Assembly (NCBI RefSeq): GCF_017916275.1
Contig: NZ_JAFMST010000015.1
Location: 1 to 64,000, forward strand
Reading direction: 5' to 3'
DNA length: 64,000 nucleotides
Origin: Rubellimicrobium arenae
Lineage (GTDB): Bacteria > Pseudomonadota > Alphaproteobacteria > Rhodobacterales > Rhodobacteraceae
Shown here: positions 1 to 8,472 of the stretch, one piece after another
Layout: every line of letters begins with the position of its first letter
How positions within the stretch are numbered: the first letter of the stretch is position 1
Notes under the pieces: generated by a model
Seen by the model: only the letters and a program-made list of their open reading frames with translations
Databases searched by the model: none
What the model was told of the DNA's origin: nothing
Made by a program: the position numbers and the translations under genes

Positions 1-150
1 CTCCGGACACCCAATCGCCGTCAAACGGGCAACGACAGCCCCGAGCAACGTCCGGAACTCCTCGAACCGGGCCAAGGGCTCGACACGCCACAGCCCTCAC
101 TCCGCCGCCACCCGCGTCCCCTCCGGACACCCAATCGCCGTCAAACGGGC
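1..150. repeat. 30-bp direct repeat, two copies 120 bp apart
   Basis: Positions 1-30 and 121-150 are identical over 30 bases, and the first copy touches the window edge so the repeat may be longer. Read on the minus strand, the copy at 121-150 continues to a TGA at 97-99 and encodes a peptide ending ARLTAIGCPEGTRVAAE. The copy at 1-30 encodes the same ARLTAIGCPE, preceded by FEEFRTLLGAVV, and runs off the window. This looks like a duplicated C-terminal gene fragment rather than a CRISPR. I do not recognise the parent protein. Confidence 0.7.
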
Positions 151-185
151 CAGCCTTGATGCGCGCGTTCGGTCATGCGGCCCGA

Positions 186-566
186 TCAGGCTCGTGGCTT
201 TACGGATCGCATCACCAAAGGAGTTCCCAGGATCACGACAAGGATTGGGGCGAGATGATGAACGACGACATACGCAAGGTTGGCCCCGGACACGATGGCG
301 AGCACCGTCACTTCGGCCTCCGCCCCTGGCGCAAAGGCGAGAAAGGCCTTGACCGGTGACGCAAGGCTCACCGGCACTTCGGCGACTGCGTCCGCCAGCA
401 TTGCAAGGATCAGCATGATGAGCGCCTTGACGCCGATGGTGCGGCGCAGCTCGCGACAGGTGACGCCGATGTAGTGGAAGCCGATGTTGAGGCCGATCAG
501 GAATTGCGCGACGGCCGCGATGAGTAGACCCCAGCGCGCGGCGGCCAGCGTGAGGAGACGGCGAAG
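186..566 (-). pseudogene. AbrB-type membrane protein, 3' remnant
   Basis: A minus-strand frame of about 126 codons is open from just after an in-frame TGA at 567-569 to a TGA at 186-188. It carries the C-terminal signature of AbrB-family membrane proteins (often annotated ammonia monooxygenase): AQFLIGLNIGFHYIGVTCRE, then FAPGAEAEVTVLA and VVVHHLAPILVVILG. The family consensus in these places is close to PGG-AEM-LA and HH-RI. Intact members are roughly 350 residues with about ten membrane helices, so more than half of the N-terminal side is missing. The only ATG (416) lies inside the homology. I read it as a decayed fragment. Confidence 0.7.
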
Positions 567-877
567 TCAGCGAGCCTCCATCCTCAACCTTCTTCAGACG
601 GCGGTGCCTCCTCGGAGTGCATCACGGCAGGCGGCGCGGCCATGTGCGGGGGAACGAGTCCTCTCCTCGCCAAGGAGCAAAGGCCTCTAGGCCATGGGAG
701 TGCGCGGCACGGTCCTCGCTCGGCTCGCAATCGGCCAGCGGGCGGCAGAGGCCGGACCTTCCGACCGGCCGGTGGAGCCGCACGCTCCGGCCGCGCCGGA
801 ACCCCAGGAACAGCGGCACGGCCTCCCGCAGGGCGGCCTCGGGCTGGGGGTGACGCCCGATTCGGCAATCACGAGGA
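567..877. other. Intergenic/decayed stretch without recognisable gene
   Basis: About 310 bases between the AbrB remnant and the cupin gene. Several GC-rich frames are open but their translations are low-complexity Arg/Pro/Ala sequence with no family signature. It could be decayed coding sequence, since it lies between a remnant and an intact gene on the same strand, but I cannot assign it. Confidence 0.4.
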
Positions 878-1294
878 TCATGGCGTCGTCCCGTGCTCGG
901 CGTCGATGGTGCGCGTGTCGCCGTTCGCCACCATGGTACGGGTCGCGTCGATGGAGGCGTAGGTCCAGAAGATGCGCATGGGCTTCTCCTGGGAGGCGTT
1001 GATGAAGCGGTGCGGCACGTTCGCGGGAATCCAGGTCGTGTCGCCGGTCTCGAGCGGATGGCGCACACCGTCGATCTCGGCGATGGCCTGGCCCTCGATC
1101 ACCATCACCGACTCTTCGCAGTTGTGCCAATGAAGCCCGATGGCTGCGCCGGGGTCAAAGGCCGTGATGCCGTTGATGAGGCTTGTGGAGCCGCAGGCCC
1201 GGGTGACGAGGGGCGTGGTGCGCGCGCCGCCGCCCCGCTCGTTGGTGGGACGCTCGGAGGGGCGCAGGATGGCAGCTTGGCGGGTGTCGCTCAT
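878..1294 (-). CDS. Small cupin-domain protein
   Basis: 138 residues, a single cupin barrel. Cupin motif 1 is visible as GLHWHNCEESVMVIEG (two His and a Glu that usually bind a metal) and motif 2 as GDTTWIPANVPHRFIN, with its metal-ligand His. The start ATG has a strong AAGGAG seven bases upstream and lies only 12 bases after the stop of the aldehyde dehydrogenase remnant, so the two were once one operon. Proteins of this size are often regulators or accessory enzymes of carboxylate catabolism; the substrate cannot be read from sequence. It is intact although both neighbours on this strand are broken. Confidence 0.75.
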   Translation of the reverse strand: MSDTRQAAILRPSERPTNERGGGARTTPLVTRACGSTSLINGITAFDPGAAIGLHWHNCEESVMVIEGQAIAEIDGVRHPLETGDTTWIPANVPHRFINASQEKPMRIFWTYASIDATRTMVANGDTRTIDAEHGTTP

Positions 1295-1306
1295 GAGGGG
1301 GCTCCT

Positions 1307-2069
1307 TTAGTCGGCGGCCTTGACCGGGGCCGAGGCCTTGGCAGGCCCGATCCAGACGGTCTTGATATTGGTGAACTCCTTGACACCGTACGAGCCCAGC
1401 TTACGCCCGTCGCCCGATTTCTCGATGCCGCCGAACGGCAGGCGGGCGTCCGAGACCACCATGCCGTTGATGAACACCGTGCCGGTGTCGATTCGGCACG
1501 CCAGGACGCGCGCGGGCTGCATCGGCGGTCCAGAGCGCGGCGCCCAGCCCGAACTCGGTTCGGTTGGCGAGCGCGATCACTTCGTCGGCGTTGGGGAGGC
1601 GGATGATGGCCGCCACGGGACCGAAGGTCTCCTCGCAGAAGGCGACATGATCGGGACGCACATGGTCGAGGATGGTGGCCGGGTCGTAGAAGCCCGGTCG
1701 GTCCACCGGCTTGCCGCACATCAGCACCACGGCACCGGCCGACACCGACCGCTCCACCCGACCGTGGAGCTCGTCGCGCCGGCTGGCCCGCGCCATCGGG
1801 CCGATGTTGGTGTCGCGCCCCATGGGATCGCCCATCTTCGCCTTGGCCAGGTTGGCCTGGCACGCCTCGGCGAAGCGGTCAGCCGCCGCCGCCTCCACAA
1901 TGAAGCGCTTGTCGTTCACGCAACTCTGGCCCAGGTTGATCTAGCGCCCCTTCACCGCCACCTCGGCTGCCGCCTCCGGGTCCGCGTCCGCCAGCACGAT
2001 GAACGGGTCCGAGCCGCCGAGTTCGGGTGGCGCCGCATCGCGATCCAACACGACCGGCCCCCATAACCA
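1307..2069 (-). pseudogene. NAD(P)-dependent aldehyde dehydrogenase, truncated and frameshifted
   Basis: This is the C-terminal half of a succinate-semialdehyde dehydrogenase-like enzyme. The translation gives ELGGSDPFIVLADADPEA, then a TAG at 1941-1943, then INLGQSCVNDKRFIV with the catalytic Cys in GQSC, then FCEETFGPVAAI. Around 1520 the frame shifts and resumes with GTVFINGMVVSDARLPFGG and GSYGVKEFTNIKTVWIGP. The N-terminal cofactor-binding half, roughly 240 residues, is absent. There are thus three independent lesions: 5' truncation, an internal stop and a frameshift. It precedes the cupin gene at a 12-base gap. A sequencing error could explain one lesion but not all three. Confidence 0.85.
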
Positions 2070-2316
2070 TCAGCCCCCCGGGGCTCGCTCCGGGCCGCGA
2101 TTGCGCGAACCCGGACGAGGCAACGCCGAGGTCGAATGGGATCAAGCCCTCGTGCCGACCTGATCTTTGGTGCAGCCGAGCACATGGCCTGGGCTAGTCA
2201 TCTTGGGACTCGTCAGGACCGAAGCCAATCAGCCCAAATGTCCTGCTGGCACCAGCCCAGCACCGACGCGAAGCCCCCTGCTCCGCCCGATTAGCGTGCG
2301 AGTCTTCAGGAATGAA

Positions 2317-2392
2317 TGGTGAGCCGTGCTGGACTCGAACCAGCGACCAACTGATTAAAAGTCAGTTGCTCTACCAACTGAGCTAACGGCCC
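2317..2392 (-). tRNA. tRNA-Lys (anticodon TTT)
   Basis: The minus strand gives a full cloverleaf: acceptor GGGCCGT pairing with ACGGCTC, D arm AGCTCAGTTGGTAGAGC, anticodon stem-loop CTGACTTTTAATCAG and T arm with GGTTCGAGTCC. The discriminator base is A and CCA is encoded (complement at 2317-2319). The mature body without CCA is 2320-2392. Confidence 0.95.
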
Positions 2393-2459
2393 GCCCGGAC
2401 CCGCAACTAGGCGGGTCCGCGAGGGGCGTCAACCAGATATTTCCCTAAGGTGGTGTGGG

Positions 2460-2535
2460 TGGTGAGCCGTGTAGGGTTCGAACCTACGACCAACTGATTA
2501 AGAGTCAGTTGCTCTACCAACTGAGCTAACGGCCC
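2460..2535 (-). tRNA. tRNA-Lys (anticodon CTT)
   Basis: Almost identical to the tRNA-Lys just downstream, with anticodon stem-loop CTGACTCTTAATCAG and T loop GGTTCGAACCC. CCA is encoded (complement at 2460-2462). The body without CCA is 2463-2535. The two isoacceptors are 67 bases apart on the same strand and probably co-transcribed. Confidence 0.95.
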
Positions 2536-2606
2536 ACGCCCGGCGACATATGGTCCCTGGGCGGCGGGGTCAAGGGCCTCTGGAAAGGATGGCGCATCGA
2601 GAGTAA

Positions 2607-3452
2607 GTGGGCGTCATGCGTGACATGACGGACACAGGCCTGCCCTTCGCCAAGATGCATGGGCTCGGCAACGACTTCCTGGTGATTGATGGGCGCTCCA
2701 CCCGCGTGGAGATGACGCCGGAGCTGGCGCGCGCCCTGGGGGACCGCCATCGCGGCGTCGGCTTCGACCAGCTCGCCCTGATCGAGGATTCGGACCGGGC
2801 CGACCTGGCGCTGCGCTTCTGGAACACGGACGGCTCCGAATCATCCACCTGCGGCAATGCGACCCGCTGCATTGCGCGGGCCGAGCTGGACCGGACGGGC
2901 CGGACCGCCCTGACCATCGCGACCGAGCGCGGGCTGCTCTCGGCCTGCGACGCAGGGAGGGGTCTCACCTCGGTGAACATGGGGGCGCCGCGCCTGCTTT
3001 GGCACGAGATCCCGCTGGCCCGCGCCATGGAGACGCTGGAACTGCCCATCGAGGGCACGCCCACGGCGACCTCCATGGGCAACCCCCACTGCACCTTCTT
3101 CCTGGAGAACGTCGAGAGCGTGGACCTCGCCACCTTCGGCCCCGCCCACGAGCATCATCCGCTCTTTCCCGAGCGCACCAACGTCCAGGTCGTTCAGGTC
3201 CTGTCGCGCGACCGGTTGCGGATGCGGGTCTGGGAGCGGGGCGCAGGCCATACGCTGGCTTCGGGGTCGTCCTCCTGCGCCGTCGCGGTCGCGGCCGTTC
3301 GGCGGGGCCTCGCGGACCGCGACCTGACCGTCGTCCTGGACGGCGGGACCCTCCGGATCCGTTGGGCCGACGACGGGGTCTGGATGACCGGCCCGACCGC
3401 GCACGTCTTTTCGGGCGTCCTGACGCCCGCCTTCCTGGAGGCTGCCCGATGA
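2607..3452 (+). CDS. dapF: Diaminopimelate epimerase
   Basis: Interconverts LL- and meso-diaminopimelate for lysine and peptidoglycan synthesis, in the cytoplasm. Recognised by HGLGNDFLVID near the N-terminus, STCGNATRC containing the first catalytic Cys (residue 82 from the GTG start), GNPHC, and WERGAGHTLASGSSSCAVA. In the last motif the usual second catalytic Cys of ACGTGA is a Ser (codon 3261-3263, residue 219); a Cys occurs five residues later (224). Length of about 280 is normal. GTG 2607, ATG 2616 and ATG 2625 are all possible starts; ATG 2625 gives the most typical N-terminus. The stop overlaps the mtaB start (ATGA). Confidence 0.9.
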   Translation: MGVMRDMTDTGLPFAKMHGLGNDFLVIDGRSTRVEMTPELARALGDRHRGVGFDQLALIEDSDRADLALRFWNTDGSESSTCGNATRCIARAELDRTGRTALTIATERGLLSACDAGRGLTSVNMGAPRLLWHEIPLARAMETLELPIEGTPTATSMGNPHCTFFLENVESVDLATFGPAHEHHPLFPERTNVQVVQVLSRDRLRMRVWERGAGHTLASGSSSCAVAVAAVRRGLADRDLTVVLDGGTLRIRWADDGVWMTGPTAHVFSGVLTPAFLEAAR

Positions 3453-4717
3453 GCACCCCGATCTTCGCGACCCTGGGCTGCCGCCTCAACGCCTGGGAGA
3501 CCGAGGCCATGAAGACGCTTGCGGCCAAGGCCGGGGTGTCGGACGCCGTCGTCGTGAACACCTGCGCCGTGACGCAGGAGGCCGTGCGCAAGGCCAAGCA
3601 GGAGATCCGCCGGCTGGCCCGCGAAAATCCGGGCGCCCAGGTGGTCGTCACCGGTTGCGCCGCCCAGGTGGAGCCCGAGACCTTTGCCGCGATGCCGGAA
3701 GTGTCCCTGGTGCTCGGCAATGCCGAGAAGATGGATCCCGGCGCTTGGACCCGGATGCGCGAAACGGCCGCTCCCGACTTCGTGGGCGACACCGAACGCG
3801 TGCGCGTGGACGACATCATGTCGGTGCGCGAGACGGCGTCCCACCTGATCGACGGCTTCGGCACCCGTGCGCGGGCCTATGTCCAGGTCCAGAACGGCTG
3901 CGACCACCGCTGCACCTTCTGCATCATCCCCTATGGCCGCGGGAACTCCCGATCGGTTCCCGCCGGGGTCGTCGTGGACCAGGTCGCCCGCCTCGTGGAC
4001 AAGGGCTTCCTCGAGGTCGTCCTGACCGGCGTGGACCTGACCTCCTGGGGCGCGGACCTGCCGGGGACCCCGCGCCTGGGGGATCTCGTCCTCCAGATCC
4101 TGCGCCATGCCCCGGGGCTGGCCCGCCTCCGCATCTCCTCCATCGACTCGATCGAGGCCGATCCCCGCCTCATGGAGGCGCTGGCGACCGAGCCGCGCCT
4201 GATGCCGCACCTGCACCTGAGCCTTCAGGCCGGGCACGACATGACGCTCAAGCGCATGAAGCGCCGCCACCTGCGCGACGACGCCGTGCGCTTCTGCGAG
4301 GAGGCGCGGCGCTTGCGCCCCGAGGTGACCTTCGGCGCCGACCTGATCGCAGGCTTCCCGACCGAGACCGAGGAGATGTTCGAGGGCTCGTTGCACCTGA
4401 TCGAGGATTGCGGGCTGACCTGGCTCCACGTCTTCCCCTTCAGCCCGCGCAAGGGCACGCCCGCGGCCAAGATGCCCCAGGTCGCCGGTCCCCTGATCCG
4501 CGAGCGCGCCGCCCGCCTCCGCGCGGCGGGCGAGGACGCGACGCGCCGGCATCTCGACGCGCAGGTCGGGCGGCGGCACCTCGTGCTGATGGAAAGCGCC
4601 ACCCTGGGCCGGACCGAGCAGTTCGCCGAGGTGACCTTCGGGACGGCCCAGCCGGTCGGCGCCATCGTCGAGGCCGGGATCGAGCGGCGGGAGGGCGAGC
4701 GGCTGCGCGCCGCCTGA
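3449..4717 (+). CDS. mtaB: tRNA t6A37 methylthiotransferase MtaB
   Basis: 422 residues. A radical-SAM enzyme that adds a 2-methylthio group to N6-threonylcarbamoyladenosine 37 in ANN-decoding tRNAs. The N-terminal MTTase domain carries its three cluster Cys in LGCRLN, NTCAVT and TGCAAQ. The radical-SAM CxxxCxxC is in GCDHRCTFCIIPYGRGNSRS, residues about 150-170. The C-terminal part is TRAM-like. The start ATG is embedded in the dapF stop, so the two are translationally coupled, an arrangement common in alphaproteobacteria. Confidence 0.93.
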   Translation: MSTPIFATLGCRLNAWETEAMKTLAAKAGVSDAVVVNTCAVTQEAVRKAKQEIRRLARENPGAQVVVTGCAAQVEPETFAAMPEVSLVLGNAEKMDPGAWTRMRETAAPDFVGDTERVRVDDIMSVRETASHLIDGFGTRARAYVQVQNGCDHRCTFCIIPYGRGNSRSVPAGVVVDQVARLVDKGFLEVVLTGVDLTSWGADLPGTPRLGDLVLQILRHAPGLARLRISSIDSIEADPRLMEALATEPRLMPHLHLSLQAGHDMTLKRMKRRHLRDDAVRFCEEARRLRPEVTFGADLIAGFPTETEEMFEGSLHLIEDCGLTWLHVFPFSPRKGTPAAKMPQVAGPLIRERAARLRAAGEDATRRHLDAQVGRRHLVLMESATLGRTEQFAEVTFGTAQPVGAIVEAGIERREGERLRAA

Positions 4718-4779
4718 CCTCCCTTGCCGCCCGCCCCGGGCCAGGGCTAGCCTGGATCTCGGCCAAGACCGGAGGGTCC

Positions 4780-5385
4780 ATGCTCAAGCTGCTCGTTTCT
4801 CCCGCGTCCCCGTTCGCCCGCAAGGCGCGCGTCCTGATCCGCGAGGCGGGGCGGACCGCCGAGGTGGAGGAGGTGCAGGTCAGCACCTCGGCCTTGGCCA
4901 CCGATGCGTCGATCCTTCCGCACAATCCGACCGGCCGCATTCCCGTCCTGATCCGCGACGACGGCCCGGCCGTGATCGACAGCCGCGTGATCTGCCGGTT
5001 CCTGGACGCCCGCTTCGGATCGAACCTCTACCCCGAGGCGCGGATCTGGGAGGTGCTGACGCTGGAGGCGCTGGCGGACGGCCTTCTCGATTCCGCCCTG
5101 TCCATGGCTTACGAAACCCGGCTGAGGCCGGAGGAGAAGCGCTTTCCGGACTGGATGGATGCACAGTGGGGCAAGGTGTCCCAGGGGCTCGATGCCATCG
5201 AGGATCGCTGGATGGCCCATCTGGCGGGCCCGATCGACATGGGGCACCTTGGGCTGGCCTGCGCGCTGGGCTACCTCGATTTCCGGCATGGACCGCGCAA
5301 CTGGCGCGACGGCCGCCCCAAGCTCACCGCCTGGGACGAACGCATGGCGGCACGGCCCAGCCTGTCGGCCACGAAGCCTGCCTGA
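4780..5385 (+). CDS. Glutathione S-transferase family protein
   Basis: 201 residues, the usual GST length. The thioredoxin-fold half starts MLKLLVSPASPFARKARVLI and contains NPTGRIPVLI with the cis-Pro and DSRVICRFLD, the gamma-glutamyl-binding DS/E-S motif. An all-helical C-terminal half follows. The ATG at 4780 has GGAGGG just upstream and the frame upstream is shadow of mtaB. It lies 62 bases after mtaB and may share its transcript. The substrate is not predictable; a detoxifying or maleylacetoacetate-isomerase-like role would be guesswork. Confidence 0.85.
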   Translation: MLKLLVSPASPFARKARVLIREAGRTAEVEEVQVSTSALATDASILPHNPTGRIPVLIRDDGPAVIDSRVICRFLDARFGSNLYPEARIWEVLTLEALADGLLDSALSMAYETRLRPEEKRFPDWMDAQWGKVSQGLDAIEDRWMAHLAGPIDMGHLGLACALGYLDFRHGPRNWRDGRPKLTAWDERMAARPSLSATKPA

Positions 5386-5389
5386 GGGA

Positions 5390-6040
5390 TCAGAAGCTGA
5401 AGCTGACGCCGACGTTGATGGCGTTCGTCACGACGTCAGTCTCCAGGGTGCCGCCGTCGTCGAGGTCGACCTCGTTCTGGGAATAGGTGCCCTTGTATTC
5501 CCCGAACACGGACCACCGGTCGGTGATGGGAAGCGAGGCGCCCGCGATCAGGGCCACGGCGGGACCGCTGAGCTGATACTCCCAGGTCCGGGAACCCGTC
5601 TCGTCGTCGATGACCTCGACATGCGGCACGGCCACGCCCACGCCGGCGCCGACATAGGGGGTGACGCGACCGAACGCTTCGGGCCAGCGGCGGTAGCCGT
5701 TGACCGTCAGGATGTTCAGACCGTCGCTGAACTCGAAGTGCTCAAGGCCCGACTCCTCGAGCGTCTCGTCGTCGGCATAGACCTTGGTGTGGTTGATATC
5801 GACGCCGAAGCCGTAGTTGTTGCCCATCCACCAGGTCGCGCGGGCGCCGGCATGGATGGGGGCCTCGAAGGACCGTCCCTCCCACCCGGCCGTGAAGTCG
5901 GGATCGACCCCCGCCGGACCATTGTCGATGGTGACGCCCGAATGCGGCGCCGTCTGCCAGCCGCCATAGAAGCTGAGTTCCACCTCCGCGAAGGCGGGGG
6001 TGGCGATCATGGCGGCAAGGGGAAGAACAAGAAGACGCAT
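5390..6040 (-). CDS. Outer-membrane beta-barrel protein (lipid A oxidase-like)
   Basis: 216 residues with a signal peptide MRLLVLPLAAMIATPAFA cut before EVELSFYGGW. The mature chain shows alternating aromatic/hydrophobic strands (RATWWMGNNYGFGVDI, RVTPYVGAGVGVAV, WSVFGEYKGTYS) and ends in INVGVSFSF, a typical barrel C-terminus with terminal Phe. The ELSFYGGWQTAPHS start resembles proteins annotated lipid A oxidase in rhizobia and Rhodobacteraceae; I rate that specific function as only possible. It converges on the GST gene, with the stops four bases apart. Confidence 0.8.
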   Translation of the reverse strand: MRLLVLPLAAMIATPAFAEVELSFYGGWQTAPHSGVTIDNGPAGVDPDFTAGWEGRSFEAPIHAGARATWWMGNNYGFGVDINHTKVYADDETLEESGLEHFEFSDGLNILTVNGYRRWPEAFGRVTPYVGAGVGVAVPHVEVIDDETGSRTWEYQLSGPAVALIAGASLPITDRWSVFGEYKGTYSQNEVDLDDGGTLETDVVTNAINVGVSFSF

Positions 6041-6524
6041 CGATGCTCTCGAGGATAGACCCTTAGGATAAGGTGCCGGCACGGCGACGGCAAGCGTGGG
6101 TCGGCCGGAAAGGAATCGCATCCACCTCCCAAGACCCCCGAAACGGACGTAGAATTGTGTTTTCCGCCAGCCCTGCGGCACTGGCGCAACAGGATCGCCT
6201 GGTCTGCGACCCCGGCGACGGCCTCCGGGTGCGGCCTCGCGCCGCAGTTGAGGCAAGCGCTCGCCAGGGTTTCGGCGACAGCCCGGCTCCTGCGGCCGTC
6301 CGGTCGTCAGGCGCGGGGCCACTGTCCCCCACGGGGGCCTGGGCCTGCGCTCCGGCTGCATCTATCTCAAGCGATCGTGCCCGGCCTCCGGCGCCTGCGC
6401 CCATGTGTCCGCTGGACCCTACGGATTTTGGTGATAAACACCCGCGCTGAAGGGACGGGCGTGCCAGCGCACGTCCCCATGCCTATGGGCGGGCCGTCCC
6501 GCCCCTATCCCGAGAGAGGTCCCC
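6041..6524. other. Divergent promoter region between barrel protein and petA
   Basis: 484 bases with no credible gene. Open frames here have low-complexity Arg/Pro/Ala translations. The stretch must contain the leftward promoter of the barrel protein and the rightward promoter of petABC. The more AT-rich segment around 6420-6440 is the best place for the latter, but no clear -35/-10 pair stands out. Confidence 0.4.
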
Positions 6525-7103
6525 TTGTCGCACACCGAAGCACCCCAGGGCACCCGCCGCGACTTCATCTACTACGCGACGGCCGGCGCCGGCGCCGTGG
6601 TGACCGGCGCGGCTGTGTGGCCCCTCGTCAACCAGATGAACCCGACGGCGGACGTCCAGGCCCTGGCCTCGATCCGCGTGGACGTGAGCGGCGTCGCCCC
6701 CGGCACCCAGCTCACCGTCCTGTGGCAGGGCAAGCCGGTCTTCATCCGCGCCCGCACCGAGGATGAGATCGCGGCCGCCCGCGACGTGGATGTGTCCACG
6801 CTGCCCGACCCCGACGCCAACAACGCCAACCTCGGCGAGGCGCCCGCCACGGACGAGAACCGCTCGCTCGCCCCCTTCGAGGGCAGCGAGCTGCCCGCGG
6901 GCACCTGGCTCGTCCAGATGGGCGTCTGCACCCACCTGGGTTGCGTGCCTCTGGGGGAATCGGGCGATTTCGGCGGCTGGTTCTGCCCCTGCCACGGGTC
7001 GCAGTACGACACCGCCGGCCGCATCCGGCGCGGGCCTGCCCCGCGCAACCTGCCCGTCCCCGTCGCGGCCTTCGTGGACGCGGCCACCATCCAGCTCGGC
7101 TGA
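6525..7103 (+). CDS. petA: Ubiquinol-cytochrome c reductase, Rieske iron-sulfur subunit
   Basis: 192 residues. The Rieske protein of cytochrome bc1 (complex III) takes electrons from ubiquinol to cytochrome c1 at the periplasmic face. A Tat-type twin-arginine GTRRDF (residues 9-14) precedes a single membrane helix. The 2Fe-2S cluster boxes are CTHLGC (135-140) and CPCHGS (154-159). The start codon is TTG, supported by GAGAGAGG five bases upstream and by the N-terminus matching family length. First gene of petABC. Confidence 0.97.
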   Translation: MSHTEAPQGTRRDFIYYATAGAGAVVTGAAVWPLVNQMNPTADVQALASIRVDVSGVAPGTQLTVLWQGKPVFIRARTEDEIAAARDVDVSTLPDPDANNANLGEAPATDENRSLAPFEGSELPAGTWLVQMGVCTHLGCVPLGESGDFGGWFCPCHGSQYDTAGRIRRGPAPRNLPVPVAAFVDAATIQLG

Positions 7104-7114
7104 GGAGTCTGCCC

Positions 7115-8461
7115 ATGTCCGGAGTCCTGCACGACGACTACGTACCGAAGACCCGCGGCGAGAAGTGGGTCGAGCGGCGCCTGCCGATCATCTCGCTCCT
7201 GTACGGGACGCTGATGATCCGCACGCCGCGCAACCTGAACTGGATGTGGATCTGGGGCATCGTCCTCATGTTCGCGCTGGTGGGCCAGATCGCGACGGGC
7301 GTCGTCCTCGCGATGCACTACACGCCGCATGTCGACATGGCCTTTGCCTCGGTCGAGCACATCATGCGTGACGTGAACGGCGGCTACATGCTCCGCTACT
7401 TCCACGCCAACGGCGCCTCGCTGATGTTCGTGGCCGTGTACGCGCACATCTTCCGCAACCTGTACTACGGGAACTACAAGACCCCGCGGGAGATCACCTA
7501 CATCATCGGCATCCTGATGTTCGTGCTGATGATGGGCATCGCCTTCATGGGCTACGTTCTGCCCTGGGGCCAGATGTCCTTCCACGGGACCTCGGTGATC
7601 ACCGGCCTCTTCGGCGCCATCCCCTTCATCGGGGAGTCGATCCAGACTTGGCTGCTGGGCGCCTCGGCCGTGGGGCAGCCGGCGCTGAACCGCTTCTTCT
7701 CGCTGCACTTCCTCCTGCCGTTCGTCCTGCTGGGCCTGACCATCGTCCACGTCTGGGCCTTCCACACGACCGGCAACAACAACCCCACCGGGGTCGAGGT
7801 GCGCCGCTCCTCGGTCGAGGAGGCCAAGGCCGACACCGTTCCGTTCTGGCCCTACTTCATCCTGAAGGACTTCTACGCGCTGGCCGTCGTGCTCGCCGTG
7901 TTCTTCGCGATCGTCGGCTTCATGCCGAACTACCTGGGCCACCCCGACAACTACATCCCGGCCAACCCGCTCGCCACGCCGTCGCACATCGTGCCGGAAT
8001 GGTACTTCCTGCCCTTCTACGCGATCCTGCGCGCCTTCACCGGCGACGTCTGGGTGGTGATGTTCGTGGACTGGATCACCTTCGGCATCGTCGACGCCAA
8101 GTTCTTCGGCGTGCTGGCGATGTTCGGGGCCATCGTGGTCATGGCGCTCGCCCCCTGGCTCGACACCTCGATGGTGCGGTCGGGCCGGTACCGGCCGATG
8201 TTCAAGTGGTGGTTCGCCCTGCTGGTCGTCGACTTCATCACCCTGATGTGGGTGGGCGCGCAGCCGGCCGAAGGGATCTATCCCTACATCGCCCTGATCG
8301 GCGCGACTTACTGGTTCGGCTACTTCCTGGTGATCCTGCCCGTCCTGGGCGTCATCGAGAAGCCGCTGACCCCGCCGCCCTCGATCGCGGCCGACTTTGC
8401 GGCCCACTACGACCCCCAGACCGGGGGCACCAAGCAGTTCGCCGGCAGCCCCGCCGAGTGA
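7115..8461 (+). CDS. petB: Cytochrome b of the bc1 complex
   Basis: 448 residues, eight predicted membrane helices. Binds hemes bL and bH and forms the Qo and Qi sites. Visible landmarks are the heme-ligand His in [23 protein letters not shown] and TIVHVWAFH, and the Qo-site [15 protein letters not shown]. The C-terminus continues past the mitochondrial length with a short Rhodobacter-type tail. ATG 7115 is preceded by GAGGAG, 11 bases after the petA stop. Confidence 0.98.
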   Translation: MSGVLHDDYVPKTRGEKWVERRLPIISLLYGTLMIRTPRNLNWMWIWGIVLMFALVGQIATGVVLAMHYTPHVDMAFASVEHIMRDVNGGYMLRYFHANGASLMFVAVYAHIFRNLYYGNYKTPREITYIIGILMFVLMMGIAFMGYVLPWGQMSFHGTSVITGLFGAIPFIGESIQTWLLGASAVGQPALNRFFSLHFLLPFVLLGLTIVHVWAFHTTGNNNPTGVEVRRSSVEEAKADTVPFWPYFILKDFYALAVVLAVFFAIVGFMPNYLGHPDNYIPANPLATPSHIVPEWYFLPFYAILRAFTGDVWVVMFVDWITFGIVDAKFFGVLAMFGAIVVMALAPWLDTSMVRSGRYRPMFKWWFALLVVDFITLMWVGAQPAEGIYPYIALIGATYWFGYFLVILPVLGVIEKPLTPPPSIAADFAAHYDPQTGGTKQFAGSPAE

Positions 8462-8472
8462 GAGGACCTTCC

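Noticed and set aside
1-150. Possible CRISPR from two identical 30-base repeats
   Set aside because: Only two copies, 90 bases between them, and the repeats encode the same peptide tail; no cas genes nearby.
567-877. Small genes between AbrB remnant and cupin
   Set aside because: Several open frames, but none has a family motif or a convincing ribosome binding site.
6073-6766. Plus-strand frames upstream of petA
   Set aside because: Arg/Pro/Ala-rich translations; the longest runs into petA in another frame.
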